A stretch of 8,130 nt of DNA from Eubacteriales bacterium (GCA_030695285.1 JAUYTF010000418.1:1-8130), one strand, 5' to 3'; positions 1-6,848 are shown, counted from the first letter of the stretch. Notes: a model not told the origin generated them from the letters alone. Numbers and translations are program-made.

Positions 1-433
1 TCCTCCGTATTTCTTGCGCCAAGGCGCTCAATTTTGTTGTTACTTGGGATGAAAATCGTCTGATTCGTGATGATTGTTTGTGTTTTATAAATAAAATTTA
101 AGAAAAGTACGCAATCTTGCAGAGCGTTTTCACTGGAAAGGTATCAGCTAATATGAGTATTGCAGATTCTTTCCGCCCTGTCATTTATCAATATTGGCGA
201 TTCATGCAACTATCTTGGCATTGCTCTGCTGCGTTATGCCCGCGTGGGGAGCGCGGCGAACACGCCAAATCGCGCTTCCTGGCAGTCTATGTGCGCTTAG
301 CGCAAGAATGCCCGTTTTCTCCTTTGTCTCTTTGCGGTATACTGTCTTTATTCTAGGATCGTATTCTTATATCGCAACAATTCTAGCGTCAGCTATGCGC
401 TTAGAATGAATCACCATTAAACATGAGGTATCC
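1..433. other. Upstream region without a convincing complete gene
   Basis: No frame here encodes a protein I recognise. The short open frames have arbitrary composition and no good ribosome binding site. Positions 60-110 are very AT-rich. Two weak edge signals exist. Positions 1-6 (TCCTCC) read GGAGGA on the minus strand, which could be the ribosome binding site of a leftward gene starting just outside the window. Alternatively a plus-strand frame is open from position 3 to a TAA at 99-101 (about 32 residues) and could be the tail of a gene entering from the left. A small perfect hairpin TGCGC-TTA-GCGCA lies at 292-304. The heptamer ATTCTAG occurs twice, at 350-356 and 380-386, 30 bp apart. 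Confidence 0.5.
315..343 (+). promoter_or_regulatory. Weak candidate promoter for the winged-helix gene
   Basis: TATACT at 338-343 is a fair -10 element. The hexamer 17 bp upstream (TTTTCT, 315-320) matches the -35 consensus at only three positions. Transcription would start near 350 and leave a leader of about 84 nt before the ATG at 434. This is a sequence-only guess; no other convincing -10 was seen in the region. Confidence 0.25.
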
Positions 434-1427
434 ATGACGCAGCAAGACAAAACAGAGCACATCCTCCGCCAGCGCATGCACGGGCTGTATCTCTCGCGGC
501 CCTGTCGGGAGCTCGACACCCTTTCGCACGAGCTGATGGGTCTGCACAGTTGGTTTTACCGCAACGTGGCGTTCTCCGCGCTGATTCGCGGGGCGGACAT
601 CGCGGGCTGGAAAACGCGGCTCACTAAGACATGGCTCTATCGCGGGACGCTGCACGGCGTGGTCTACGAAGACCTGCCTCAGTTGCTCGCGCTGCATCAG
701 GGGGAATCCTATCTTTCCAACATGTTCGGCAAAACGTTGGTCGAGGCCGCGGCGGCGGATGTGATTCGTTATATGGAGGACGGCGTGACCTCCCGCGCGG
801 AATTTCGGCGCATCTTTTCCGCAATACAGCGGCGAGATGATCGACGCGCTGTTTTCGCCCTGGGGCGGCATCTTCGTCCTTCTCGCGCGTCAGGGTCGCG
901 TCGCGTTTCGGGACATGACGAGCCGGAATTTTGATCTGATCTCCGCGGAACCCACGCAGACGTTTGAAGAGGTTCTGCCGGAGCTCGTGCGCCGATTCTT
1001 CGCCGCATACGGTCCGGCGACGCTCGCAGACGCCGCATGGTTTCTCGGTTTTTGGAAAAGCGAGGCAAGCATTCTTCGCAAGCAGCCGCTGGACGATCTC
1101 GTCTGTATTGAGCACAACGGCAGCCGCTATTACAGCGTGACAGAACCCCAAATCGAAGAGATTCCGGAGCTAACGCTGCTATCGGGGTTTGACCCGTACA
1201 TCGTATCCTATGCCGATCGCGGCGCGGTGGTGCCGCCGGAACACAAGAGCAAGCTGATCTTAAAATCCGGCATCTGCAACCCTTCCGTCGCGGTCAACGG
1301 GCGCGTTGCGGGCATCTGGAACATCACAAAAAACGAACCCGTGGTCGAGTTCTTCGAAAAACAGCCAAAGCAAATCGCTACCGAAGCACTGGCGCGCGTG
1401 GATGCCATCCGCGTGCGGACAACATAG
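434..1427 (+). pseudogene. Frameshifted winged-helix (HTH_42/AlkZ-like) protein
   Basis: Two overlapping frames, 434-934 and 837-1427, together give one protein of about 330 residues, close to the usual family length. The first begins with ATG behind GAGG (425-428) and supplies about 132 residues ending near RRIFSAIQ. The second continues from GEMIDALFSPWGG and carries the family's C-terminal core, including FDPYIVSYADR and NGRVAGIWN. Joining them needs removal of one base (or gain of two) around 822-836. There is no obvious slippery site, and the ATG at 837 lacks a good ribosome binding site. The family (PF06224) includes DNA glycosylases that remove alkylated or crosslinked bases as well as uncharacterised proteins. 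The segment that usually reads LQAQ is LHSW here (residues 37-40), so the Gln-based catalytic motif is absent. It could be a decaying gene or a sequencing error in an intact one. Confidence 0.75.
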
Positions 1428-1459
1428 GCAACGCTTCTTCGAAAATTCATCACGAGAGG

Positions 1460-1495
1460 AAAAAAACAGAAAAGACCATCCAGTTTGAATGGCCT
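1460..1495 (-). terminator. Intrinsic terminator of the molybdenum hydroxylase operon
   Basis: Read on the minus strand, 1494-1474 folds into a 9-bp stem (two G-U pairs) with a 3-nt AAC loop; one more A-U pair is possible at 1495/1473. It is followed at once by TTTTCTGTTTTTTT (1473-1460). It lies about 78 nt after the stop of the 2Fe-2S subunit gene. On the plus strand the hairpin is not followed by T's, so it serves only the minus-strand operon. Confidence 0.7.
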
Positions 1496-1571
1496 ATCAT
1501 TCCTATTACCATATTGCTTGCGGTGGAATGGGCGTAGCGCGATCAATCGCTTTTGCGCAACGTGCTAAGAA

Positions 1572-2045
1572 TTATGCGCGAAGCTTGATCCCCGCCTGCT
1601 CGATGGCGTTGACGATCGGGATATACCCCGTGCAACGGCAGATGTTGCCCGCCACCGCCTCGCGGATCTCCTCGCGCGTCGGGTGCGGATCTTTCAGCAG
1701 CAGCGCATAGGCGCTCATGATGAAGCCCGGCGTACAAAAGCCGCACTGCACCGCGTCCCCTTCCACAAAGCAGTCCTGCAATACGCGTCCGATGAGCGTC
1801 TCGCTCATACCCTCAATGGTCAACACCGTGCCGCCCTGCATCTGCGCCGCCGTAACGAGGCAGCTGGCAACCGGTTCGCCGTTGAGAATGACGGTGCACG
1901 CGCCGCATTCGCCGACCGCGCAGCCCTCTTTCGTGCCCGTCTGCCCCAAATCCCCGCGCAGCACATCCAGCATGCGCTTGTTTGGCGCGGTTTCCAGCTC
2001 CATATTCTTTCCGTTAAGCATAAAGCGCAATGTGATCTGCTTCAT
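1572..2045 (-). CDS. Molybdenum hydroxylase 2Fe-2S subunit
   Basis: This 157-residue cytoplasmic protein passes electrons between the molybdenum centre and FAD. Residues 1-80 form a plant-type ferredoxin fold with ligands Cys42, Cys47, Cys50 and Cys62 (C-x4-C-x2-C-x11-C). Residues 85-157 form the four-helix [2Fe-2S]-binding domain with Cys101, Cys104, Cys136 and Cys138 in the typical QCGFCTPG and CRCTGY contexts. All eight ligands are present and the length is normal for the separate small subunit of the xanthine dehydrogenase/CO dehydrogenase family (XdhC/CoxS type). The ATG at 2045 overlaps the stop of the FAD subunit gene by 4 nt and follows GGGAGGGG (2060-2053) at 7 nt, implying translational coupling. 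It is the last cistron of the operon. The family is certain; the substrate cannot be read from this subunit. Confidence 0.95.
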   Translation of the reverse strand: MKQITLRFMLNGKNMELETAPNKRMLDVLRGDLGQTGTKEGCAVGECGACTVILNGEPVASCLVTAAQMQGGTVLTIEGMSETLIGRVLQDCFVEGDAVQCGFCTPGFIMSAYALLLKDPHPTREEIREAVAGNICRCTGYIPIVNAIEQAGIKLRA

Positions 2046-2914
2046 TCTGCATCCCCTCCCAATAGCTCGTTCAAAATCCGCTGCACCATCTTGTTGCAGA
2101 CGGGCTGTTTGTACGCGGTTGAGGGGCGAATGCCCGCAATGAGCGGAATCTTGGCAGAGAGCGCATCGGCAACGGCGATGATATCCGCCCTCGTCGGTCG
2201 TTTGCCAATCAGCATGGCGTCCACATCAGCAAACAGCATGGGTTTGGGAAACGTTGCCCCCATGGTCATATGAAACTGCGTGATCACGCCGGATGCATCC
2301 CGATGCAGCAGCGTCGCAATCGTCATCCGCGAGATGGAAAGCGCTTTTCTTCGTCCTAGTTTATAGAAATGGAAGCGCGTCCCCGCAGGCGCTTTTTTGA
2401 CGAAGATGCGCGTAATCAGGTCGCGCTCCGTCAGCGTGGTCCGGTAAGGCTTTTCGATGACATCCCCCAGCGGCACACGGCGCACATTGCCCAAGCGGTT
2501 GATCTCCACCTCCGCCTCCAGCACACTCAGCGCCGCCAACGCGTCCGCCGCGGGAGAGGCGTTCGCCAGATTGCCGCCGATGGTCGCGTGGTTGCGAATC
2601 TGTGGCGAGCCGACCGTGCGGCAGGCATCCGCAAGCACCCCGGCCTTTTCGCGGATCAGCGGAGACTGCTCGATCTTAGCATGTGTCGCGCCCGCACCGA
2701 TTGCAATCCAGTCCGCTTGCTCCTCAACTTGGCAAAGCTGTGCAATGCCGTAGATATCGACGATTGTCATGTCCCGATACGGATGGCCTTCGCGCGCGTT
2801 GACCAGCACGTCCGTTCCGCCCGCGAGCAGCTTCACGCCGCTTTGCGCGGCGGCGAGCGCCTCGAGCGCTTCCTCCAGCGTCGTTACTTTGATGTATTCG
2901 CGACACTCCATCAT
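2042..2914 (-). CDS. Molybdenum hydroxylase FAD-binding subunit
   Basis: This 290-residue subunit binds FAD and passes electrons from the iron-sulfur centres to an external acceptor, usually NAD+. FAD-binding signatures are LLAGGTDVLV (residues 29-38) and the TIGGN stretch (111-115) within the run from RNHATIGGN to ASPAAD (107-124), as in XdhB/CoxM. The C-terminal part (from about 180) matches the CO dehydrogenase flavoprotein C-terminal domain, with YKLGRRKALSIS at 184-195 and an RPSTAYK element near the end. No extra 4Fe-4S loop of the 4-hydroxybenzoyl-CoA reductase type is seen. Two ATGs are adjacent (2914 and 2911); the first overlaps the upstream stop by 4 nt and sits 9 nt after GGAGGG (2929-2924). 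Length and motifs are complete, so it should be functional. Confidence 0.93.
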   Translation of the reverse strand: MMECREYIKVTTLEEALEALAAAQSGVKLLAGGTDVLVNAREGHPYRDMTIVDIYGIAQLCQVEEQADWIAIGAGATHAKIEQSPLIREKAGVLADACRTVGSPQIRNHATIGGNLANASPAADALAALSVLEAEVEINRLGNVRRVPLGDVIEKPYRTTLTERDLITRIFVKKAPAGTRFHFYKLGRRKALSISRMTIATLLHRDASGVITQFHMTMGATFPKPMLFADVDAMLIGKRPTRADIIAVADALSAKIPLIAGIRPSTAYKQPVCNKMVQRILNELLGGDAE

Positions 2915-5226
2915 GATTTTTCACCCTCCATCGAACGAATCGCGGCAAACACCCGGTCGAGATCCGCCGGTAGTTCGCGAATCAAGCCCGCGTGCCCCAG
3001 CGCGTGATTCACCGCGCAGAGCAGCGCGCCCGCGCCGGGTTCCGTGGCCGGTTCGCCGAGAGATCGCCCGCCAAACGCGCTTCTTGGGTCGTGGTGCTCG
3101 TCGAGAATCGGAACGTTACAGTCCGGCACATCGAGTACCGTAGGAATCAGATAGTCCTCAAAGTTGAGGTTTTTCAGCGCGCTCGTCTTTGCGCTGTGGC
3201 CGAGGTCTTCGATCAGAGCCATACCCTGCGCCATCGCGAGGCCGCCGTAGATCTGCCCTTTTGCCATGGCGGGATTGATCGCGCGGCCCATATCGTGGCA
3301 GCCGACCATCTTGAGCACATCCACACTGCCGGTGTCCAGATCGACCGCTACCTCCGCCGCGTGGCAGGAATACGTGTAGGTGTAAAACGGTTCACCAAAG
3401 CCCTTCTCTTCATTCCAATTGAGCCTTGGCACAACATATGTGCCCACAGCAATCGGCGTTTCGCAAAGGTCATAGCAAATCTTCGCGGCCTCGCCAAAGG
3501 AGATGTCTATGTCCGCAAACTTAACGCGATCCTCCCGAAAGACGATGCCGTCGGTGGATTTTCCAAACTGTCGCGCCAGCGCGCGCGCCATGATCGCCTG
3601 CACCTTGATGCTTGCGTCCTTGAGTGCGCCGCCGCCGAGCAGCGTGCTGCGTGAGGCGATGCAGGCACCGGTTGCGGGCGCGCGTGAGGTGTCCGTGTTT
3701 CCTAAGCAGATGCGCTCAAACGAAACGCCCAGCCCCTCGGCAACCATCTGGCTTTGACAGGTGCGTAGCCCCTGCCCCAGCTCGGTTAAGCCGAGGTCGA
3801 CGTTTACGCTGCCATCGTCGAGCACCTCGATATACGCACGGGCAACGTCAAAGCCGTTTCCATCCGCGCCAATGCTCGCGCCGCGCATGCTCACCGCGAT
3901 GCCAACCCCGCGCCGGATGCGTCGTCCATCTTTGTTTTCGGCGGTGTAGCGCGCATATTTGTCGTCAAACTCCAGCTCCGCAGCGGCTTTTTCCATGACG
4001 GAGCGAATGCTCACCTCGTGGAAGTCCAGCAGGTGTCCGCAGGGGCTGACATCTCCGTTTTGCAGGAGGTTTTTGCGCCTGAGTTCGGTCGGGGTCAGAT
4101 GCAGCTTTTCCGCGAGCTCGTCCATCGCGTTTTCTAGCGCGAAGATGGCCTGCGGCGTGCCAAAGCCGCGCATGGAGCCCGTATGGACAGTGTTGGTCAT
4201 CACGCTTGTTGCGTTGTAGTCCACGTTTGAAATCAGGTATGGCCCCGGCCCCAGCGTCGCCGTCTTATACATGACGGGCGGCGACATGTTGATATACGCG
4301 CCTGCGTCTCCGATGGCCTCTACCTGCATGGCGCAGAGGGTTCCATCCCGCTTAGCGCCAAGCCGGATGTCAAAGTCGATCGGATGGCGCTTATAGCTCT
4401 CACGGATGGAATCTTCCCGCGTGAGCGTATACTGCGCAGGCCTGCCTGTGATGAGCGCGACGAGCCCCGCGCGCACCGCGAGAGACTCGGCGGATTCGAT
4501 CTTGCCGCCGAACGAGCCGCCGATTACGGACGGCTTTACGATCACCTGCGCGATCGGAATATTCAGCATTCTGGCGACTGTGAGACGAAGGTTATAGGGC
4601 GCCTGCGCGCAGCCAAGCACCGTTAGCTCCCTGCGCATACGGTCGGGGATTGCGGTAACTGACTCAGGCTCGATATAGGCATGCTCCACAAATCCGGTTC
4701 TGTAGGTGCCGGAGACGGTCACATCCGCCGCCTGAAACCCCGCGACTATGTCGCCTTTTCGGACGTGTACATTGCCGCAGATGTTGTTTGGATAATCCGC
4801 ATTGATCGCAATATCGCTCGCAAGCGCCATTTGAGGAGTCGCTAAAACGGGCAGCTCCTCATATTCCGCTGTCACAAGATCCGCCGCCGCATCCGCCTGC
4901 TCCTGCGTTTGGGCGGCGACCACGGCGATCACATCGCCAAAAAACCGCGTCTTATCGCAGACCAGCGCGTATTGATCGACGTAAAGCTCGCCAAACATCT
5001 TCTCGCCGGGGATATCCGCGCCGGTCACGACACAAGCCACGCCCTCTGCGCGCTTTGCTTCGTCGGTATGCACGGCAAGCAGCTTCGCGTGCGGATGCGC
5101 AGCGTAAACACCCTTGCAATACAGCATGTCCGGCAGGCGAACATCCGCGCCGTATTCCGCGCGGCCCGTCACCTTGGCGCGCGCGTCTATGCGCTCAAGC
5201 GATTTCCCGATGGGTAGCGTCTCCAT
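2911..5226 (-). CDS. Molybdenum hydroxylase molybdopterin subunit (xanthine dehydrogenase family)
   Basis: This 771-residue catalytic subunit hydroxylates a substrate, usually an N-heterocycle or aldehyde, with oxygen from water at a molybdenum-pterin centre. Seen motifs are GGSFGGK (236-242), GSMRGFG (350-356), TELGQG (481-486), CIASRS (522-527) and LGEPA (723-727), whose Glu725 is the family's catalytic base. Aligned from memory to bovine xanthine dehydrogenase without gaps from Gln767 to Arg912, Gln208, Arg353 and Phe355 are kept, but xanthine-binding Glu802 and Arg880 become Ile243 and Lys321. Hence xanthine is doubtful as substrate, though the automatic name would be xanthine dehydrogenase. 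It is the first cistron of a Mo-FAD-FeS operon in the same order as E. coli xdhABC. The ATG at 5226 lies an unusually long 13 nt after AGGAGG (5245-5240); no alternative start codon exists between. No molybdenum cofactor or insertion gene is in the window. Confidence 0.94.
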   Translation of the reverse strand: METLPIGKSLERIDARAKVTGRAEYGADVRLPDMLYCKGVYAAHPHAKLLAVHTDEAKRAEGVACVVTGADIPGEKMFGELYVDQYALVCDKTRFFGDVIAVVAAQTQEQADAAADLVTAEYEELPVLATPQMALASDIAINADYPNNICGNVHVRKGDIVAGFQAADVTVSGTYRTGFVEHAYIEPESVTAIPDRMRRELTVLGCAQAPYNLRLTVARMLNIPIAQVIVKPSVIGGSFGGKIESAESLAVRAGLVALITGRPAQYTLTREDSIRESYKRHPIDFDIRLGAKRDGTLCAMQVEAIGDAGAYINMSPPVMYKTATLGPGPYLISNVDYNATSVMTNTVHTGSMRGFGTPQAIFALENAMDELAEKLHLTPTELRRKNLLQNGDVSPCGHLLDFHEVSIRSVMEKAAAELEFDDKYARYTAENKDGRRIRRGVGIAVSMRGASIGADGNGFDVARAYIEVLDDGSVNVDLGLTELGQGLRTCQSQMVAEGLGVSFERICLGNTDTSRAPATGACIASRSTLLGGGALKDASIKVQAIMARALARQFGKSTDGIVFREDRVKFADIDISFGEAAKICYDLCETPIAVGTYVVPRLNWNEEKGFGEPFYTYTYSCHAAEVAVDLDTGSVDVLKMVGCHDMGRAINPAMAKGQIYGGLAMAQGMALIEDLGHSAKTSALKNLNFEDYLIPTVLDVPDCNVPILDEHHDPRSAFGGRSLGEPATEPGAGALLCAVNHALGHAGLIRELPADLDRVFAAIRSMEGEKS

Positions 5227-5239
5227 AGCGATCGATAAT

Positions 5240-5245
5240 CCTCCT
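5240..5245 (-). promoter_or_regulatory. Ribosome binding site with long spacer
   Basis: AGGAGG on the minus strand is a perfect anti-16S match but sits 13 nt before the ATG at 5226; 5 to 9 nt is usual. The codons between are GCT, ATC, TCG and TTA in frame, so no better start was found. Confidence 0.6.
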
Positions 5246-5253
5246 CGCTGTTG

Positions 5254-5296
5254 CGCGTATCCGCCGCGGGTTTTGTGATCCGCCAGGCGATACGCG
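5254..5296 (-). promoter_or_regulatory. Leader hairpin upstream of the molybdenum hydroxylase operon
   Basis: In the minus-strand transcript, CGCGTATC (5296-5289) pairs with GATACGCG (5261-5254), GCC (5288-5286) with GGC (5265-5263) across a 1-nt bulge, and GCGG (5283-5280) with CCGC (5269-5266). The loop is 10 nt. The total is 15 bp in an interrupted 43-nt stem-loop. It ends 8 nt before AGGAGG, within a leader of about 115 nt. It has no T tract, so it is not a terminator by itself. It may act in translation control, mRNA stability or protein binding; the role is inferred. Confidence 0.55.
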
Positions 5297-5347
5297 TTTT
5301 GCAGTCGTCAGTCGTGATTCATAAACGATAATGACTTTCATATACAT

Positions 5348-5376
5348 ATTGTAACTAATTACATACGCTCTGTCTA
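5348..5376 (-). promoter_or_regulatory. Sigma-70-type promoter of the molybdenum hydroxylase operon
   Basis: On the minus strand TAGACA (5376-5371) and TACAAT (5353-5348) each match the consensus at five of six positions and are separated by exactly 17 bp. Transcription would begin near 5341, about 115 nt before the ATG. The dyad TGTAA-N4-TTACA (5350-5363) overlaps the -10 and the spacer, a position suited to repression. Confidence 0.65.
5350..5363. promoter_or_regulatory. Candidate operator 1 (TGTAA-N4-TTACA)
   Basis: The 14-bp sequence TGTAACTAATTACA has 5-bp inverted arms. It covers part of the -10 of the operon promoter. A second GTAAC-N3-TTAC site lies at 5521-5532 in front of the divergent gene, so a shared regulator is plausible. 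No regulator gene is adjacent in the window. Confidence 0.4.
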
Positions 5377-5456
5377 CTACTGAACGCACATTTCTGAAAA
5401 AACTAATTTCCGAGCGTTTTTCGCCTAATATCAGATAGTTTTCGCATGTTGATCGC

Positions 5457-5485
5457 TTGAATCGGCAGAAATATTGTGATAAGAT
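5457..5485 (+). promoter_or_regulatory. Candidate promoter of the amidohydrolase gene
   Basis: TTGAAT (5457-5462) and TAAGAT (5480-5485) are 17 bp apart; each matches consensus at four of six positions. TGA directly precedes the -10, giving an extended -10 (TGN). Transcription would start near 5492, about 70 nt before the ATG. It is weaker than the divergent promoter. Confidence 0.4.
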
Positions 5486-5520
5486 GCGACTGTGTTCCAT
5501 TTTACAGACACTTTTCTTTC

Positions 5521-5532
5521 GTAACCGTTTAC
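5521..5532. promoter_or_regulatory. Candidate operator 2 (GTAA-N4-TTAC)
   Basis: GTAACCGTTTAC has 4-bp inverted arms and shares 9 of 12 positions with 5351-5362. It lies between the candidate promoter and the ribosome binding site of the amidohydrolase, where a bound protein would block elongation or initiation. Confidence 0.35.
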
Positions 5533-5546
5533 AAATTTTTCTTTTC

Positions 5547-5554
5547 AGGAGGAA
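5547..5554 (+). promoter_or_regulatory. Ribosome binding site fixing the amidohydrolase start
   Basis: AGGAGGAA lies 7 nt before the ATG at 5562. This decides against the ATG at 5457 in the same frame, whose extra 35 residues are unlike the family and which would overlap the promoter. Confidence 0.85.
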
Positions 5555-5561
5555 GCCCGAC

Positions 5562-6797
5562 ATGCAATTGATCGTAAAAAATGCGAAGCTACGCGAGAGG
5601 GATACGCTGACGGATATCGCCATCGACAAGGGTGTTATCGTCGAAATCGCCCCGCAATTATCCTATCCGGCGGAAACATTGATCGACGCGCGCGGCGCGC
5701 TGGTCACGCCGAGCCTCATCGACCCGCATATCCACCTCGATAAGGTAAACATCTTCGATGTGGTGCGGAAAAACGTCTCCGGCACGCTCAAAGAGGCGAT
5801 CGAGATCATCTGGGACAAAAAGAAAGATTATACGACGGAGGATATCCTCGCGCGCTCGGAAGAAGTTCTGCTGCGCGCGCTGAAAAACGGCACGCTGAAC
5901 ATGCGTTCTCACGTAGACGTGGACACCATCGGCGGCCTCAAGCCACTAGAGGGCGTAAAGGCTCTGCGCGAAAAATATCGCCACGTGATGGATCTGCAGC
6001 TCGTCGCGTTTCCGCAGGAAGGAATCTTGAAGGATCCCGGCTGCGAAGCGCTCATGTGGCAGGCGATGGAGGCGGGCGCGGACGTCGTGGGCGGCATGCC
6101 GGCAAACGAGCACTCGCCGGACGACAGCCGGGCGCATGTGCGCATCTGCTTTGACATCGCGGAAAAACATGACGCGGACATCGACATGCACGTTGACGAA
6201 ACGGATGATCCTTTTTACCGCACGCTGGAGATGATTGCAGACGAGGCGCTCAAGCGCGGCTGGATCGGTCGCGTCACCGCGGGGCATACCTGCGCGCTCG
6301 CGGCTTATGACGACCACTACGCCAGCTATGTCATCGAAAAATGCGCCAAGGCGCAGGTGCGCTTCATCACAAACCCCGTGACCAACCTGCTGCTGCAGGG
6401 ACGTCTGGATAAGCAGCCGATCCGCCGCGGCATCACGCGCGTAAAAGAGCTGCTCGACGCGGGCATCCTCGTGAGCTTCGGGCAGGATTGCGTGAAGGAC
6501 ACCTTCTATCCCTACGGCAGCGCGGACATGCTGCAGGTTGCCAACGTTACCGCGCACGCGGCGCAGATGAGCCTGCCGCCGGAGATTGAGACGGTCTATG
6601 ACATGGTCACGACCACCGCCGCCGAGATTCTGAAGCTGAAAGACTACGGCCTCGCCGTCGGAAAAAAGGCCAATCTCGTCGTCGTCAACGCCAAGGACGC
6701 GCGCGATGCCATCCGCCTCACACCGGAGCGGCTGTTCGTCATCCGCGAGGGAAAGATCGTCGCCAAGACTGCCGTGGAAACGGAGCTGTTCATCTAG
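5562..6797 (+). CDS. Cytosine deaminase-family amidohydrolase (CodA/AtzC type)
   Basis: This 411-residue cytoplasmic TIM-barrel hydrolase should use one divalent metal to deaminate a ring compound such as cytosine, isocytosine, creatinine or a triazine. It is similar to E. coli CodA over its whole length. Metal and catalytic residues are His56 and His58 (DPHIHLD), His210 and Glu213 (MHVDE), His242 (AGHT) and Asp309 (FGQD). Gln152 in VAFPQEG matches CodA Gln156, which holds the pyrimidine. CodA Asp314, which lines the pocket next to the metal Asp, is Cys310 here, and Trp319 is Phe315, so the substrate may differ. TNPVTNLLLQGR (270-281) and RRGITRVKE (288-296) are nearly as in CodA. It is divergent from the molybdenum hydroxylase operon and has its own promoter and terminator. 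The family is certain; cytosine itself is only one option. Confidence 0.9.
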   Translation: MQLIVKNAKLRERDTLTDIAIDKGVIVEIAPQLSYPAETLIDARGALVTPSLIDPHIHLDKVNIFDVVRKNVSGTLKEAIEIIWDKKKDYTTEDILARSEEVLLRALKNGTLNMRSHVDVDTIGGLKPLEGVKALREKYRHVMDLQLVAFPQEGILKDPGCEALMWQAMEAGADVVGGMPANEHSPDDSRAHVRICFDIAEKHDADIDMHVDETDDPFYRTLEMIADEALKRGWIGRVTAGHTCALAAYDDHYASYVIEKCAKAQVRFITNPVTNLLLQGRLDKQPIRRGITRVKELLDAGILVSFGQDCVKDTFYPYGSADMLQVANVTAHAAQMSLPPEIETVYDMVTTTAAEILKLKDYGLAVGKKANLVVVNAKDARDAIRLTPERLFVIREGKIVAKTAVETELFI

Positions 6798-6817
6798 CAA
6801 AGGCTGATGCATACAGC

Positions 6818-6848
6818 AAAGGAGCGATTTGGTTCGCTCCTTTTTTTT
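6818..6848 (+). terminator. Intrinsic terminator after the amidohydrolase gene
   Basis: A perfect 10-bp stem AAAGGAGCGA/TCGCTCCTTT with a 6-nt loop (6828-6833) runs into eight T's (6841-6848, the first three within the stem). It starts 21 nt after the TAG stop. For the converging minus-strand gene it would be followed by only a short T run, so it is probably weak in that direction. Confidence 0.9.

Larger units (their letters stand above)
5227..5561. other. Divergent control region, 335 bp, no gene
   Basis: This gap separates the start of the molybdenum hydroxylase operon (minus) from the amidohydrolase (plus). It is much more AT-rich than the genes, except for the GC-rich leader at about 5250-5300. 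It contains one promoter for each direction, two similar dyads and a leader hairpin, listed separately. The open frames crossing it have no resemblance to a protein I know. I saw no tRNA and no recognisable riboswitch core. Confidence 0.7.

Noticed and set aside
117..409. Two small plus-strand frames (79 and 71 codons) in the left intergenic region
   Set aside because: They overlap each other in different frames, have no ribosome binding site and no recognisable protein features.
815..836. Programmed ribosomal frameshifting in the winged-helix gene
   Set aside because: The required shift is +1 in net frame, but there is no slippery heptamer, no stop codon at the shift point and no clear stimulatory hairpin.
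624..1151. Minus-strand frames opposite the winged-helix gene
   Set aside because: Their sequences resemble no family, while the plus strand carries recognisable winged-helix protein on both sides of the frameshift.
5341..5400. Possible purine riboswitch because of TGTCTACTAC near a purine-type gene
   Set aside because: The P2/P3 arms and the remaining conserved junction bases are not present, and the TGTCTA is better explained as the complement of a -35 element.
5457..5561. Upstream ATG at 5457 as the amidohydrolase start
   Set aside because: The added 35 residues are not family-like, no ribosome binding site precedes 5457, and a perfect one precedes 5562.
5195..5629. Open minus-strand frame of 144 codons across the divergent control region
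   Set aside because: It covers both promoters and the amidohydrolase ribosome binding site, has no family resemblance and no ribosome binding site of its own.
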